Origin: an uncultured Lactobacillus sp.
GTDB taxonomy: Bacteria > Bacillota > Bacilli > Lactobacillales > Lactobacillaceae
Length of the DNA stretch: 25,506 nt
Assembly: GCA_945281075.1 (NCBI GenBank)
Contig: CALYQE010000007.1
Coordinates: 1-25,506 of the forward strand
Direction: 5' to 3'
Position numbers and translations under genes: made by a program. Shown piece by piece: positions 6,523 to 14,704 of this stretch; positions within the stretch are counted from its first letter, which is position 1; each line of letters starts with the position of its first letter. Under the pieces are notes generated by a model. The model worked only from the letters and a program-made list of their open reading frames with translations. It had not been told where the DNA came from and searched no databases.

Positions 6523-7758
6523 ATGGTTCAAAGCAAAGCCTTACGTTTATATGGAAAAAACAACATGCAAATTGATACATTTTCATTACCTGAAATTAAA
6601 GATGATGAGATCTTAGCTGAAGTCGTGTCTGATTCTATGTGCATGTCCTCTTGGAAACTCGCCAAAGAAGGAGAAGATCATAAAAAGACGCCTAATAATT
6701 TAAAGGACAATCCAATTATTGTGGGTCACGAATTTTCAGGCAAAATCATCAAAGTAGGCTCAAAATGGCAAGGAAAATATCATGAAAATCAAAACATAGT
6801 CGTTCAGCCTAATTTAGCTAGAGACGATACGCCGTTTGTACCTGGTTATTCTTATCCATACATTGGCGGTGACGCAACCTTTATCAATATTCCAAATGAA
6901 GTAATGGAATTAGGTTGTTTAATTCCATTTAATGGTGACTCATATTATGAAGGCTCACTTTGCGAGCCTGTTAGTTGCGTAATTGCAGCTTTTGATGCTC
7001 AATACCACTTAATTCCACATACTTATAATCATAAAATGGGGATTAAAGAAGGTGGCAACATGTTAATCATTGGCGGAACCGGTCCTATGGGTTTGCTAGC
7101 GATTGACTACGCACTTCATGCAGATGAAAAACCTAAAAAACTAATCGTCACCGATATTGATCAAGAAAAATTAGATAGAGCTAAAGAACTTTATCCTTCT
7201 GATGAAGTTGACATCGAATTTGTCAATACCAAAGGACTATCGGTGGAAGATCAAGAAAAGCTATTGCGCTCAAAAGTAAACGGTCAAGGTTATGACGACC
7301 TGTTTCTGTTAATTAGCGTTAGGCCTTTAGCTGAAATGGCCGGTCGATTGATGAATACTGACGGCTGCTTAAATCAGTTTGCCGGTCCAGTAGACAAATC
7401 TTTCTCTGCTAATTTAAATTTTTATGATGTTCACTATAACTTTACTCATGTGGTCGGAACATCAGGTGGAAATGCTGAAAATGAGGCAAAAGCCGCTAAG
7501 TTAATTGCTGATCACAAATTAGACGTAGCGAAGGTCATTACTCATGTTCTAGGACTAAATGCAGCAGCAGAAACCACTCTTTCTCAACCTGAGATTGGTG
7601 GCGGGAAAAAATTGATTTACACTCACAAAAATTTTGATCGAATTGAACTAGACAAAGTAGATCCTGAAACAGAACTAGGAAAAATCCTAAAAAGCAATAA
7701 CGGGGTTTGGTCCCATGAAGCTGAACAATGGATTTTAAATAACATGCCAGACATTTAA
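6523..7758 (+). CDS. sorE: L-sorbose-1-phosphate reductase (MDR/zinc alcohol dehydrogenase family)
   Basis: Expected to reduce sorbose-1-P to sorbitol-6-P with NAD(P)H. 411 residues, longer than ordinary zinc dehydrogenases and in the range of SorE proteins. Seen: GROES-like N-terminal half with a Cys in SMCMSSWKLAKEG (about 39), the GHEFSGKI motif (about 74), and a Rossmann GGTGPMG glycine loop (about 187). The LCEPVSCVIAAFDAQYH segment aligns with the substrate/zinc region of SorE-type enzymes. AAGGAG lies 8 nt before the ATG. It follows sorR by 112 bp with its own promoter and ends at a strong terminator. The combination with a sorbitol-6-P dehydrogenase and mannose-family PTS makes the sorbose role likely. 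Confidence 0.87.
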   Translation: MVQSKALRLYGKNNMQIDTFSLPEIKDDEILAEVVSDSMCMSSWKLAKEGEDHKKTPNNLKDNPIIVGHEFSGKIIKVGSKWQGKYHENQNIVVQPNLARDDTPFVPGYSYPYIGGDATFINIPNEVMELGCLIPFNGDSYYEGSLCEPVSCVIAAFDAQYHLIPHTYNHKMGIKEGGNMLIIGGTGPMGLLAIDYALHADEKPKKLIVTDIDQEKLDRAKELYPSDEVDIEFVNTKGLSVEDQEKLLRSKVNGQGYDDLFLLISVRPLAEMAGRLMNTDGCLNQFAGPVDKSFSANLNFYDVHYNFTHVVGTSGGNAENEAKAAKLIADHKLDVAKVITHVLGLNAAAETTLSQPEIGGGKKLIYTHKNFDRIELDKVDPETELGKILKSNNGVWSHEAEQWILNNMPDI

Positions 7759-7777
7759 CGCTGATCTATAGAAAAGA

Positions 7778-7823
7778 GCTTTAGCAAATTAGATAAATAT
7801 CTAATTTTTCTAAAGCATTTTTT
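7778..7823 (+). terminator. Terminator after sorE
   Basis: Outer stem GCTTTAG/CTAAAGC (7778-7784, 7810-7816) and inner stem AAATTAGATA/TATCTAATTT with a 2-nt tip, followed by ATTTTTTATTT. Strong intrinsic terminator 20 bp after the sorE stop. Confidence 0.85.
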
Positions 7824-7894
7824 ATTTCTTCTCAGCCTTAACTAGATTAAAAAACTTTTGCATCTATCATTTCTAGTAAAGCACATAGCTACAT

Positions 7895-7937
7895 AAAAAA
7901 GCATATTTTGACTTTAATCCAAAATATGCTTTATTTT
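7895..7937. terminator. Bidirectional terminator after mtlR
   Basis: AAAGCATATTTTG (7898-7910), 9-nt loop, then the exact complement (7920-7932). On the minus strand it ends in TTTTTT, 60 bp beyond the mtlR stop; on the plus strand TTTATTTTT follows. It closes the mannitol operon and backs up the sorE terminator. Confidence 0.8.
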
Positions 7938-7995
7938 TGTGTTTGGTTTCCACTTAAAAACGGCAAAATTGAAGTAAAATTATTGCGCAACAGCA

Positions 7996-10035
7996 TTATT
8001 TTATCTGTTCTAAAATTGGCAAAAATTGCTGCGCTAGAAATTCTTTAAGTTGGTTCGTTGTACCAGTTTCAAAGAATTTGATACTTTCATTGTTCATTAC
8101 CAAGGAACTACTAATTATGCCCAAGACATGCAATTCTTCACTTGTACTATCATCTGGTGCGAGCATAATCAAAAATCGGTCTACGTCTATTTCATGGTCA
8201 TCCATTCCCAGCATTTTGAGTGGCACAGTTAACTGGCAAACCGTAACATAGATTCTTCGAACGGCAGAGCTGCTTGTATGCACTAGTGCTAGATGTGAAT
8301 TAGGTAATCCAATTGGGGACAGGTTAATTCTTTTTATTAATTTTTGAGAAACATGTTCGCAGTCAGCAATTACATCTTTAGGAAGCTGTTTAACCGCCTT
8401 ATTAATCACTTGATCAATAGACTGCTTTTGCATATTTTTCAGGTCAAAGACAAGAAAATCTCTTGTGATTCCCGTATACAAATCTATTTTGTTTTTGATT
8501 GCATTCAGCTTTGCTAGCGAGAAACTATGGTAATCATTCTTGGCTAAATTAGCATACTTTTCCTGATATGTTTTCAAATATTTTTTGATTTTTTCAACTT
8601 CACCATTTAATAAAAGCGGACTTACAACCTGATATTCTCTAGAAAAACCAGGCAGATCTGTCGTGGTCAAGACAAGATCGTAGTTCGCCACATCAATCTG
8701 ATTTAGCCTTGAAATCTTGGTCGTATCAACTTGATCGATTTCTGGAAGCTCTTGAATTAAGCGATTTTTTAAAATTTGCGAAGTCGAAAAACCATTCTCA
8801 CAAATTACTAAGGCTCTCAATCTATGCCCATATTTGTGACTTTCACATTCATTGGCAAAATAAAGTAAGATTAGCTGTCGTTCAGAACTAATCAGGGGGT
8901 TTTCAGGGAAAACTTCTGTCCATTTATCGTCAATGATTTTGGCCAGGTCTTGATATTTTTGCTCCATCTGCTCAATTGAGCGTAAATTAGTTTCGGGCAG
9001 AGGAGGCTGCTTCTTTTTTAATAGGCTTTCAATATGATCTGTTAATTTTTCAAAGAAAGACGGATTTCTAGTAAAATCCCAGCCATATGTTGTCGAAACC
9101 AACGAAATAAATTCTTTAACTTGGACTGAAATTGAAAAGTCCATGTCATCAAAGCTATCGTGAGTAATCTGTTGATCACTATTTTTTAGCTGTACAGCCA
9201 AAAAATTTACCTCTTCTTTGTCACTACTTTGATGGTTTACTTCCGATAAAAATTTATATACCAGGCCCAAGTATTTTATTTCAACGTTTTCATTAGTTAT
9301 CTTAGTAATTTTACAACCAAAGGAACTGCGATAAATAGTCAAAGAAAATATTAGTACCAAAGAAATTGTCTGACGATCAGAGATTCCCTTAATTTCCGGC
9401 AGCACAGATTTTGTCAGGGAGTCATAGCTTTTTATTAAGAGTTCAGTTGGAATAAGCAAGGCAAAAATATTATCCATGATCTCTTCTTTTTTTTGGAGAC
9501 TTAAAAGAAATTTATATTCATTAATTTCACTTAAAACTATTCTACAAAAAAGCTGTCTTCTCAACGCTTCTGGGCCAGTAACAACAATGCCTACCCCTTT
9601 TTTACGGTTAAGAAGTAAACCATACGCTGATAAAGACTGAGAAACGTCATTTAAGTCACGCTGAATGGTTCCTTGACTAACCTCAAGGTTTAACGCAAGC
9701 TCATTTATTTTCATCTCAGCGGTGCTCAACAAAAGCATCGCAACAATTGCGTTTTGTCTAGATGAGGTAGGTAATCGATAAGTCTTTTTCTGATTAATCA
9801 GGCTATTTTCAATTTGCGAAATAGCTCGTTGACTCCCGTTTACCTGATAAATGCCATCATTATTTGCTAAGATTACTCCTTGTTGTTCCAAATATAATCT
9901 CAATTCCGCAAATTCTCGATAAAGCGTGCGTTGGCTTACGCCTAATTGCTGCTCAATTTCTGCCAATGAAAGCCCCTTTTTGCTTCTAGTTAACTTTAGC
10001 AAAATTTTTCTTTGTCGCTCAGTAAATACAACCAT
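7996..10035 (-). CDS. mtlR: PRD-domain mannitol operon regulator MtlR
   Basis: Transcriptional activator of the mannitol operon whose activity is set by PTS phosphorylation. 679 residues: N-terminal HTH (about 8-45, LSLAEIEQQLGVSQRTLYRE), second Mga/HTH-type region (about 95-140), PRD1 (about 185-290), PRD2 (about 300-400, His334 in FFEKLTDHIESLL), EIIB-like domain (about 405-490, Cys412 in ALVICENGFSTSQ) and EIIA-Mtl-like domain (about 535-679, His586 in LALVHTSS). In Bacillus MtlR, phosphorylation of PRD2 activates, while EIIB/EIIA sites inhibit; the matching residues are present. PRD1 has no obvious conserved His in DRQTISLVLIFSLTIYR, which is odd. AGGGA lies 8 nt before the ATG. It is the last gene, 91 bp after mtlD with a possible attenuator between, unlike the mtlA-mtlR-mtlF-mtlD order of several Firmicutes. 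Confidence 0.9.
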   Translation of the reverse strand: MVVFTERQRKILLKLTRSKKGLSLAEIEQQLGVSQRTLYREFAELRLYLEQQGVILANNDGIYQVNGSQRAISQIENSLINQKKTYRLPTSSRQNAIVAMLLLSTAEMKINELALNLEVSQGTIQRDLNDVSQSLSAYGLLLNRKKGVGIVVTGPEALRRQLFCRIVLSEINEYKFLLSLQKKEEIMDNIFALLIPTELLIKSYDSLTKSVLPEIKGISDRQTISLVLIFSLTIYRSSFGCKITKITNENVEIKYLGLVYKFLSEVNHQSSDKEEVNFLAVQLKNSDQQITHDSFDDMDFSISVQVKEFISLVSTTYGWDFTRNPSFFEKLTDHIESLLKKKQPPLPETNLRSIEQMEQKYQDLAKIIDDKWTEVFPENPLISSERQLILLYFANECESHKYGHRLRALVICENGFSTSQILKNRLIQELPEIDQVDTTKISRLNQIDVANYDLVLTTTDLPGFSREYQVVSPLLLNGEVEKIKKYLKTYQEKYANLAKNDYHSFSLAKLNAIKNKIDLYTGITRDFLVFDLKNMQKQSIDQVINKAVKQLPKDVIADCEHVSQKLIKRINLSPIGLPNSHLALVHTSSSAVRRIYVTVCQLTVPLKMLGMDDHEIDVDRFLIMLAPDDSTSEELHVLGIISSSLVMNNESIKFFETGTTNQLKEFLAQQFLPILEQIK

Positions 10036-10067
10036 TTATGCCATCCCTAGGAATTATCAGTTAGTAT

Positions 10068-10114
10068 CAAAAAAACAGCCTCTTTTAAATTACTCTTATC
10101 AGATGACTGTTTTT
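10068..10114 (-). terminator. Weak terminator/attenuator between mtlD and mtlR
   Basis: On the minus strand AAAAACAG (10114-10107) pairs with CTGTTTTT (10078-10071), and the T-run continues to seven Ts. The stem is short and the loop 28 nt, so read-through into mtlR is likely. It may lower mtlR expression relative to mtlAFD. Confidence 0.4.
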
Positions 10115-10126
10115 CAATATCTAATT

Positions 10127-11275
10127 TTACTTTTTAAATTCTTCAGATATTTTGCCTGCTAATGCATTGATCAAGTCAGAATCCTTTAAGTTGGTAGTTT
10201 TCTGAACCACTTCGGCGAATTTGACTTGAATCATTTGTTGAAGTTTTCTGCTTTCTTCATCGCTTGGAACATTAAATTGATAAATCTTAGCGGCAGTTTC
10301 AAGTAACTTACTGTACCCGAAACCACGCGCTTTTGCTTCACGAATTGGTCTAATAAAGCGTTCGTTATAGCCTAACTTACGAATTGGAGTTCTACCAACG
10401 CGTGCAATCGTATCAGAAATATATGGATTTTTAAAGCGATTAATTATCTTTTCTTGATATTTTTCATGTTCTGTACGATCAAAGTTCCATTTAGCAATCA
10501 GCAAATCGCCCGTTTCCTTTAGAACTCCCTTTAGCTGATCTAATACTTGCTTATCCTGTATTGCTTCATTAATGCTGTCGTATCCTAGAGTTTTCCCAGT
10601 ATAAGCTACCGTTGCATGGCCAGTGTTGACAGAAAATAGTTTACGCTCAATGTACGGTTCTAGATCTGGAGCATAACCAACCCCATCCAACTTTATTGCA
10701 GGATTGGCCATCTGTGATTCGTCAACAATCCATTCCTTAAAAGGCTCAACTGAAACCATCAGCGGATCTTCGTGGCTTTGCAAAGGAACGATTCGATCAA
10801 CTGCTGCATTAGGAAAACCAACATATTCATCAGCAAAGTTTTTAACATCAGTTTTGAGATGCTTGTAAACTTCTGTTTTTAGTAATTGTGAGCCACCAAT
10901 CATATTCTCACAAGCAATAACATCAATTTTTTGCTTATTATCCTGATTTTTCCGTTCGGCAATTCCCTGTGCAATTAAAGGAGCAATCAGTGGCAAAATT
11001 TTGGGCCCTATAGCCGTTGTAATTAAATCAGTTTGCGCAATTTCTGCAACTACTTGATCCGGCTCTTTGCCATTATTGATCCCTTTGACGTTTTTAACTG
11101 TGATTTTTTCTTGACCAGCCGCAGCAAGCTCAATCGTGTACTCATGCCGTTTATTTAATTCATCAATTATTTTTTCGTTAACATCAACAAAATCAATTGA
11201 AAAGTCATTCGCTGCGAGAGTTTCTCCAATAAAACCACGTCCAATATTACCTGCTCCAAAATGTACTGCCTTCAC
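10127..11275 (-). CDS. mtlD: Mannitol-1-phosphate 5-dehydrogenase
   Basis: Oxidises mannitol-1-P to fructose-6-P with NAD. 382 residues, standard length. The N-terminus [19 protein letters not shown] is the MtlD dinucleotide-binding signature; later ACENMIGGS (about 129), [11 protein letters not shown] (about 163) and [12 protein letters not shown] (about 227) are conserved catalytic-domain blocks of the polyol long-chain dehydrogenase family. The start is GTG at 11275, 2 bp after the mtlF stop, with a full AAAGGAGG about 10 nt upstream inside mtlF. Product joins glycolysis directly. Confidence 0.95.
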   Translation of the reverse strand: MKAVHFGAGNIGRGFIGETLAANDFSIDFVDVNEKIIDELNKRHEYTIELAAAGQEKITVKNVKGINNGKEPDQVVAEIAQTDLITTAIGPKILPLIAPLIAQGIAERKNQDNKQKIDVIACENMIGGSQLLKTEVYKHLKTDVKNFADEYVGFPNAAVDRIVPLQSHEDPLMVSVEPFKEWIVDESQMANPAIKLDGVGYAPDLEPYIERKLFSVNTGHATVAYTGKTLGYDSINEAIQDKQVLDQLKGVLKETGDLLIAKWNFDRTEHEKYQEKIINRFKNPYISDTIARVGRTPIRKLGYNERFIRPIREAKARGFGYSKLLETAAKIYQFNVPSDEESRKLQQMIQVKFAEVVQKTTNLKDSDLINALAGKISEEFKK

Positions 11276-11277
11276 TT

Positions 11278-11718
11278 TTAAGCTACCTCCTTTAATAAAT
11301 CAATTACTTCCTGTTCCGTTTGCGCATCAGCCAGTTTGGCCACATTTTCAACTTTATTGCAAAATAGTGCAATCTGGGACAAGACATCTAGATGTTCATT
11401 GTTTAAAGCGGCAATGCCAAAAACGATAGTAGCTAGCTTTGAGCTGCTTTTGTCTTCTGAGAATTCAACGCCTTTAGGAATTTGAATTAATGAGATGCCG
11501 GTTTTTTTGATGTATTTTTTAGCTTCCCCAGTGCCGTGCGGTATGGCGATGAAATTTCCAATGTAAGTTGACACATCTTCATTTCGTTTGAGCATTGCAT
11601 CAACGTAGTCCGGTTCTACACAGCCATTATCTACTAGCAATTTTCCGGCGGCCCGGATAGCATCCTCTTTTATATCGTAATGCTGGTTAAGCATAATCAT
11701 ATTTTTAGTTAGTTCCAT
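11278..11718 (-). CDS. mtlF: Mannitol PTS EIIA
   Basis: Separate EIIA protein of the mannitol/fructose PTS family, 146 residues. It carries phosphate from HPr to the EIIB domain of MtlA. The active-site His is residue 61 in [15 protein letters not shown]. The block [13 protein letters not shown] follows, and the C-terminus forms the usual helix pair ([19 protein letters not shown]). The ATG lies 11 bp after mtlA with AAGGAAG before it. In L. plantarum-like operons this gene also lies between mtlA and mtlD or near mtlR. Confidence 0.93.
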   Translation of the reverse strand: MELTKNMIMLNQHYDIKEDAIRAAGKLLVDNGCVEPDYVDAMLKRNEDVSTYIGNFIAIPHGTGEAKKYIKKTGISLIQIPKGVEFSEDKSSSKLATIVFGIAALNNEHLDVLSQIALFCNKVENVAKLADAQTEQEVIDLLKEVA

Positions 11719-11729
11719 ATTTTTCTTCC

Positions 11730-13532
11730 TTATTTCAGATAAAGTATCAGCTTTTGCAAGTCTTCATTATTTAGTAAATTGTCTACTGCAATAATTTGGG
11801 CCTTTGAAACTTGATTTCTAAGCTTTTTCTCCAAAGAAATAGTTGTAATCAACAACTGCTCAGGACTATCTTGAACTTCCTCTAAAGTTACTTGTTTAGC
11901 AACAAGATTGATCTCAACTTTTTTAAGTTCGCTATTGAATAAATTAGCTGCCATTGTGGTAGAACCAATATTTTGAGGTTCACAGACAAAACTAACCTCA
12001 TGTACCCTAGAAAAATCAATATCGCTAAATAAGGCTGAAACTGATTTATCAACTTTTGAATTAGTTTCGTTTAAATCACTCTTGCTCATATCTTCTTGCA
12101 GCATCTGTACAATTTCGTCATAGCGTGGGCTATTCATAAAGTTGCCAACTGAAACATGAGTGGCATCTGGAGTTTTTTCAATTGCGCGATCAGTTAACTC
12201 TTTTTGAGTAACCACTAACAAATTAGGCTCGGGTTTTAAATCACGCACAGCAACATTCGTTACAGGAATATTTGTAATGCCTGCTTTCTTTAGCTTATCT
12301 CGTAATAAGGACGCACCCATCGCTGATGAACCCATACCAGCATCACAAGCAAAGATAATTTGGTTGATTTTATCTGAAAAAGCAGCTGACGAAGCAGCAG
12401 TTTTTAAGCCCTTAGCTTCAGCTTTCATTTGCTGTACTTGTTCTTGTTTCGTTTCCAGATCGTCATCCATTGACTTATCATGCTTTAGAATAAGCGCAGA
12501 AAATACAAAGGACACAACTGTAGCAATCAAAACACCAGAAATGTTTGCAACGTAGCCGCCTTTAGGCGTCATCAATAAAATGGCAATAATTGACCCAGGC
12601 GAAGCAGCCGCTTTTAAGCCTGCTCCTAATAATTGAAATGTAAATGTACCAGATACACCTGCTAAAATAGCAGGGATGATCAGTACGGGTTTCATCAAAA
12701 TGTACGGAAAGTAAATTTCATGAACCCCTCCTAAGAAATGGATAATAACTGATCCAGGGGCTGAAGACTTTGAACTACCTTTTCCATATAGACAAAATGC
12801 AAGTAAAATTCCCAAGCCAGGGCCAGGATTTGATTCCAGTAAAAACAGAATAGATTTACCCAATTGACCAGCTTGCTGAATTCCTAGCGGTACTAAAATC
12901 CCGTTACCAACAGCATTGTTTAGAAATAGAACTTTAGCAGGCTCAATGAAGATATTGGCTAGTGGCAACAAATGAACTGAAATAATCCAGGCAACACCTT
13001 TGGCTGCTAAATTGCTTCCTCCAACTACCAACGGATTAACAATTGACTGACCAATGATCGCCAAAATCATTCCGATTATCCCGGCTGAAAAATTCTTGTA
13101 GATCATTTCAAAGCCGGCTTTTATCTTATCTAGGAACAGTTGATCAAATTTCTTTATACACCAACCGCCAAAGGGGCCCATAATCATGGCGCCCAAAAAC
13201 ATTGGCACCTTGGCTCCAACAATAACTCCTGTTGTTGCAATCGCACCAATTACGGCACCGCGCTCATCATCGACCATTCGACCACCAACATAGCCAATTA
13301 GCAATGGCAGCAAATAATGCAGCATTGGATTGATCAGTTCTGCAATATGTGAGTTAGGAAACCATCCCCCTGGTACCATAAAAAGGGCTGTCAAGAATCC
13401 CCATGCAATGATTGCCGAAATATTAGGCATGATCATTCCAGAAAGAGCTGTTCCAAACCGTTGAACTTTTGTCTTAATCGAACTTTTCTTTTTAGCTGTT
13501 ACTTGTTCAACAGCAATATTCTCTTGGGACAT
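11730..13532 (-). CDS. mtlA: Mannitol PTS EIICB with an extra C-terminal EIIB-like domain
   Basis: Takes in mannitol and releases mannitol-1-P. 600 residues. EIIC membrane domain at about 22-350, with the conserved GGVHEIYFPYILMKP (268-282) of the substrate site. EIIB at about 388-480 with phosphocysteine Cys396 in FACDAGMGSSAMGAS. After a Ser/Asp-rich linker (about 482-508), residues 509-600 resemble EIIB again: FVCEPQNIGSTTMAAN keeps a Cys (517), but the loop is changed and one residue longer than CDAGMGSS, and the following helix matches (LFNSELKKVEI against LLRDKLKKAGI). This looks like a decayed tandem duplication where E. coli MtlA carries EIIA; EIIA is supplied by MtlF. Strong AAAGGAGGAG precedes the ATG. 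First gene of the mtl operon. Confidence 0.93.
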   Translation of the reverse strand: MSQENIAVEQVTAKKKSSIKTKVQRFGTALSGMIMPNISAIIAWGFLTALFMVPGGWFPNSHIAELINPMLHYLLPLLIGYVGGRMVDDERGAVIGAIATTGVIVGAKVPMFLGAMIMGPFGGWCIKKFDQLFLDKIKAGFEMIYKNFSAGIIGMILAIIGQSIVNPLVVGGSNLAAKGVAWIISVHLLPLANIFIEPAKVLFLNNAVGNGILVPLGIQQAGQLGKSILFLLESNPGPGLGILLAFCLYGKGSSKSSAPGSVIIHFLGGVHEIYFPYILMKPVLIIPAILAGVSGTFTFQLLGAGLKAAASPGSIIAILLMTPKGGYVANISGVLIATVVSFVFSALILKHDKSMDDDLETKQEQVQQMKAEAKGLKTAASSAAFSDKINQIIFACDAGMGSSAMGASLLRDKLKKAGITNIPVTNVAVRDLKPEPNLLVVTQKELTDRAIEKTPDATHVSVGNFMNSPRYDEIVQMLQEDMSKSDLNETNSKVDKSVSALFSDIDFSRVHEVSFVCEPQNIGSTTMAANLFNSELKKVEINLVAKQVTLEEVQDSPEQLLITTISLEKKLRNQVSKAQIIAVDNLLNNEDLQKLILYLK

Positions 13533-13578
13533 TTTCTCCTCCTTTATCTTTCTTCTATATGGTTATTCTAAGCAGTTA

Positions 13579-13592
13579 AGTATGCGCTTACA
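13579..13592. promoter_or_regulatory. cre box of the mannitol operon
   Basis: Minus strand TGTAAGCGCATACT fits the cre consensus TGWAANCGNTNWCA well. It lies 47 bp before the mtlA ATG, downstream of the MtlR-type repeats, as expected for CcpA repression. Confidence 0.65.
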
Positions 13593-13607
13593 ATGAAATC
13601 TAATTGT

Positions 13608-13649
13608 CATTTTGGCACTTAAGTTTTGCCAAAATGAATTTGGCAAAAT
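13608..13649. promoter_or_regulatory. Repeated inverted half-sites upstream of mtlA (MtlR-type operator)
   Basis: Three half-sites alternate in orientation: CATTTTGGCA (13608-13617), TGCCAAAATG (13627-13636, its exact complement, 9-bp spacer) and TTTGGCAAAA (about 13639-13648). The last two form a 10-5-10 palindrome. The TTGCCAAA...TTTGGCAA pattern resembles the Bacillus MtlR box TTGNCACAN4TGTGNCAA. No convincing -35 for mtlA is seen, which fits activator dependence. Overlapping dyads could allow alternative occupancy. Confidence 0.6.
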
Positions 13650-13888
13650 TCAGCAAAAAATAACTTTGACTTTAAGAATTAAAAAGGTAACCTGTTTTGC
13701 TTTCTAACGGCTAGCTGTGAAGATGTGTTTCTAACTTATTTCATTACGGTCAAAAGTTTCCATTAGTTGGAGTTCTAACACATATTAAATTAATAATATT
13801 GTTGGCGCTGTTATGAAATGCTTTGCTCTGAAAATCAAAGTAGTTTAATGAATTTCGGCCGATTATATCAGCCAGCGATTTGGACAGA
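13650..13888. other. Gene-free region upstream of the mtl promoter
   Basis: About 240 bp, AT-rich, between the mtl operator and the racemase terminator. The minus strand holds one open stretch of about 44 codons with no clear start or ribosome binding site and no family that I recognise. I see no RNA gene or repeat here. Confidence 0.4.
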
Positions 13889-13927
13889 AAAAAGGCAACA
13901 ATAGTGATTAACTATTGTTGCCTTTTT
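13886..13927. terminator. Strong terminator after the racemase gene
   Basis: A perfect 17-bp stem, arms 13889-13905 and 13911-13927 (core GGCAACAATAGT), with a 5-nt loop. Minus-strand reading ends in TTTTTT, 16 bp after the racemase stop. It can act both ways and closes the regulator-kinase-murE-racemase unit. Confidence 0.9.
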
Positions 13928-13942
13928 ACTTGTATAGCTGTT

Positions 13943-14689
13943 TTAATACAGGTATTTTTTGACCACTTCTTTTGGATCCATGCCTGCTCGAATTTTTAAT
14001 TCTAGTTCTGTTGCCACTTCAGCAATAATTGCCTGCGGATCGATGACATGATATGGGTGATCCGGTGCTTTTTCTTGTGCTAGGGATAATTCCGTACAAC
14101 CTAATAAAATGACGTTGCAGCCATATTCATCATGCATTTTACGTAAAATGCGGTGGTATAGCCCAGCATCAACGACGCCTTTTTGCTTAATATTGGTATA
14201 AATCAATTCCGTCACCAGTGGCTGAATTTCCGGTCCGCCCAATTCAGCGACTCGACCAACCTGTTCAATTTCATCAACATATAAATGATCATAAATTGAA
14301 CCTTCAGTTGCAATCACGCCGATCTTTTGCTCATCGGGGTAGTCTTGCACAAAACGATGCACGGCTATTCGCATCATATGCAAAAACGGGACGTCTGAAA
14401 GCTTAGCTAAATCATCATAAAAATAATGCGCCGTGTTACAGGGCATGATAAAAAAATCCGGCTTGAGTTTTGCTTGCTGCAAGACGTCTTCACGTAAGTC
14501 AAAGTAAAAATTGGGCTTGGAATGGTCCTTGATATAAGTTGTCCGATCAGGTACTTGCGCGTCATTTACCAAGATATAATTTAAATAGTCTTGATCTTTG
14601 GTAATCTTTATTTTGTGATTAAGTTGTCGCGCAAGACTTTCCGTCGCGATCGTCCCCATTCCACCAAGAATAGTAAAAAAATGCTTCAT
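13943..14689 (-). CDS. racD: Aspartate/glutamate racemase family protein
   Basis: Cofactor-independent amino-acid racemase, 248 residues, probably making D-aspartate. The two catalytic cysteines of the Asp/Glu racemase superfamily are Cys84 in IMPCNTAHYF and Cys198 in LLGCTELSL, and the N-terminus has the GGMGTIATE loop typical of aspartate racemases. D-Asp is the precursor of the D-Asn crossbridge of many lactobacilli. It follows murE by 15 bp on the same strand, which supports a peptidoglycan role. The start has only a weak ribosome binding site, so translation may be coupled to murE. Glutamate or another amino acid cannot be excluded. Confidence 0.85.
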   Translation of the reverse strand: MKHFFTILGGMGTIATESLARQLNHKIKITKDQDYLNYILVNDAQVPDRTTYIKDHSKPNFYFDLREDVLQQAKLKPDFFIMPCNTAHYFYDDLAKLSDVPFLHMMRIAVHRFVQDYPDEQKIGVIATEGSIYDHLYVDEIEQVGRVAELGGPEIQPLVTELIYTNIKQKGVVDAGLYHRILRKMHDEYGCNVILLGCTELSLAQEKAPDHPYHVIDPQAIIAEVATELELKIRAGMDPKEVVKKYLY

Positions 14690-14704
14690 CTTCTGCTTTA
14701 CTCG

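Noticed and set aside
13800..13816. cre-like GGCGCTGTTA sequence
   Set aside because: Too many mismatches to the cre consensus and not placed at any promoter I can see.
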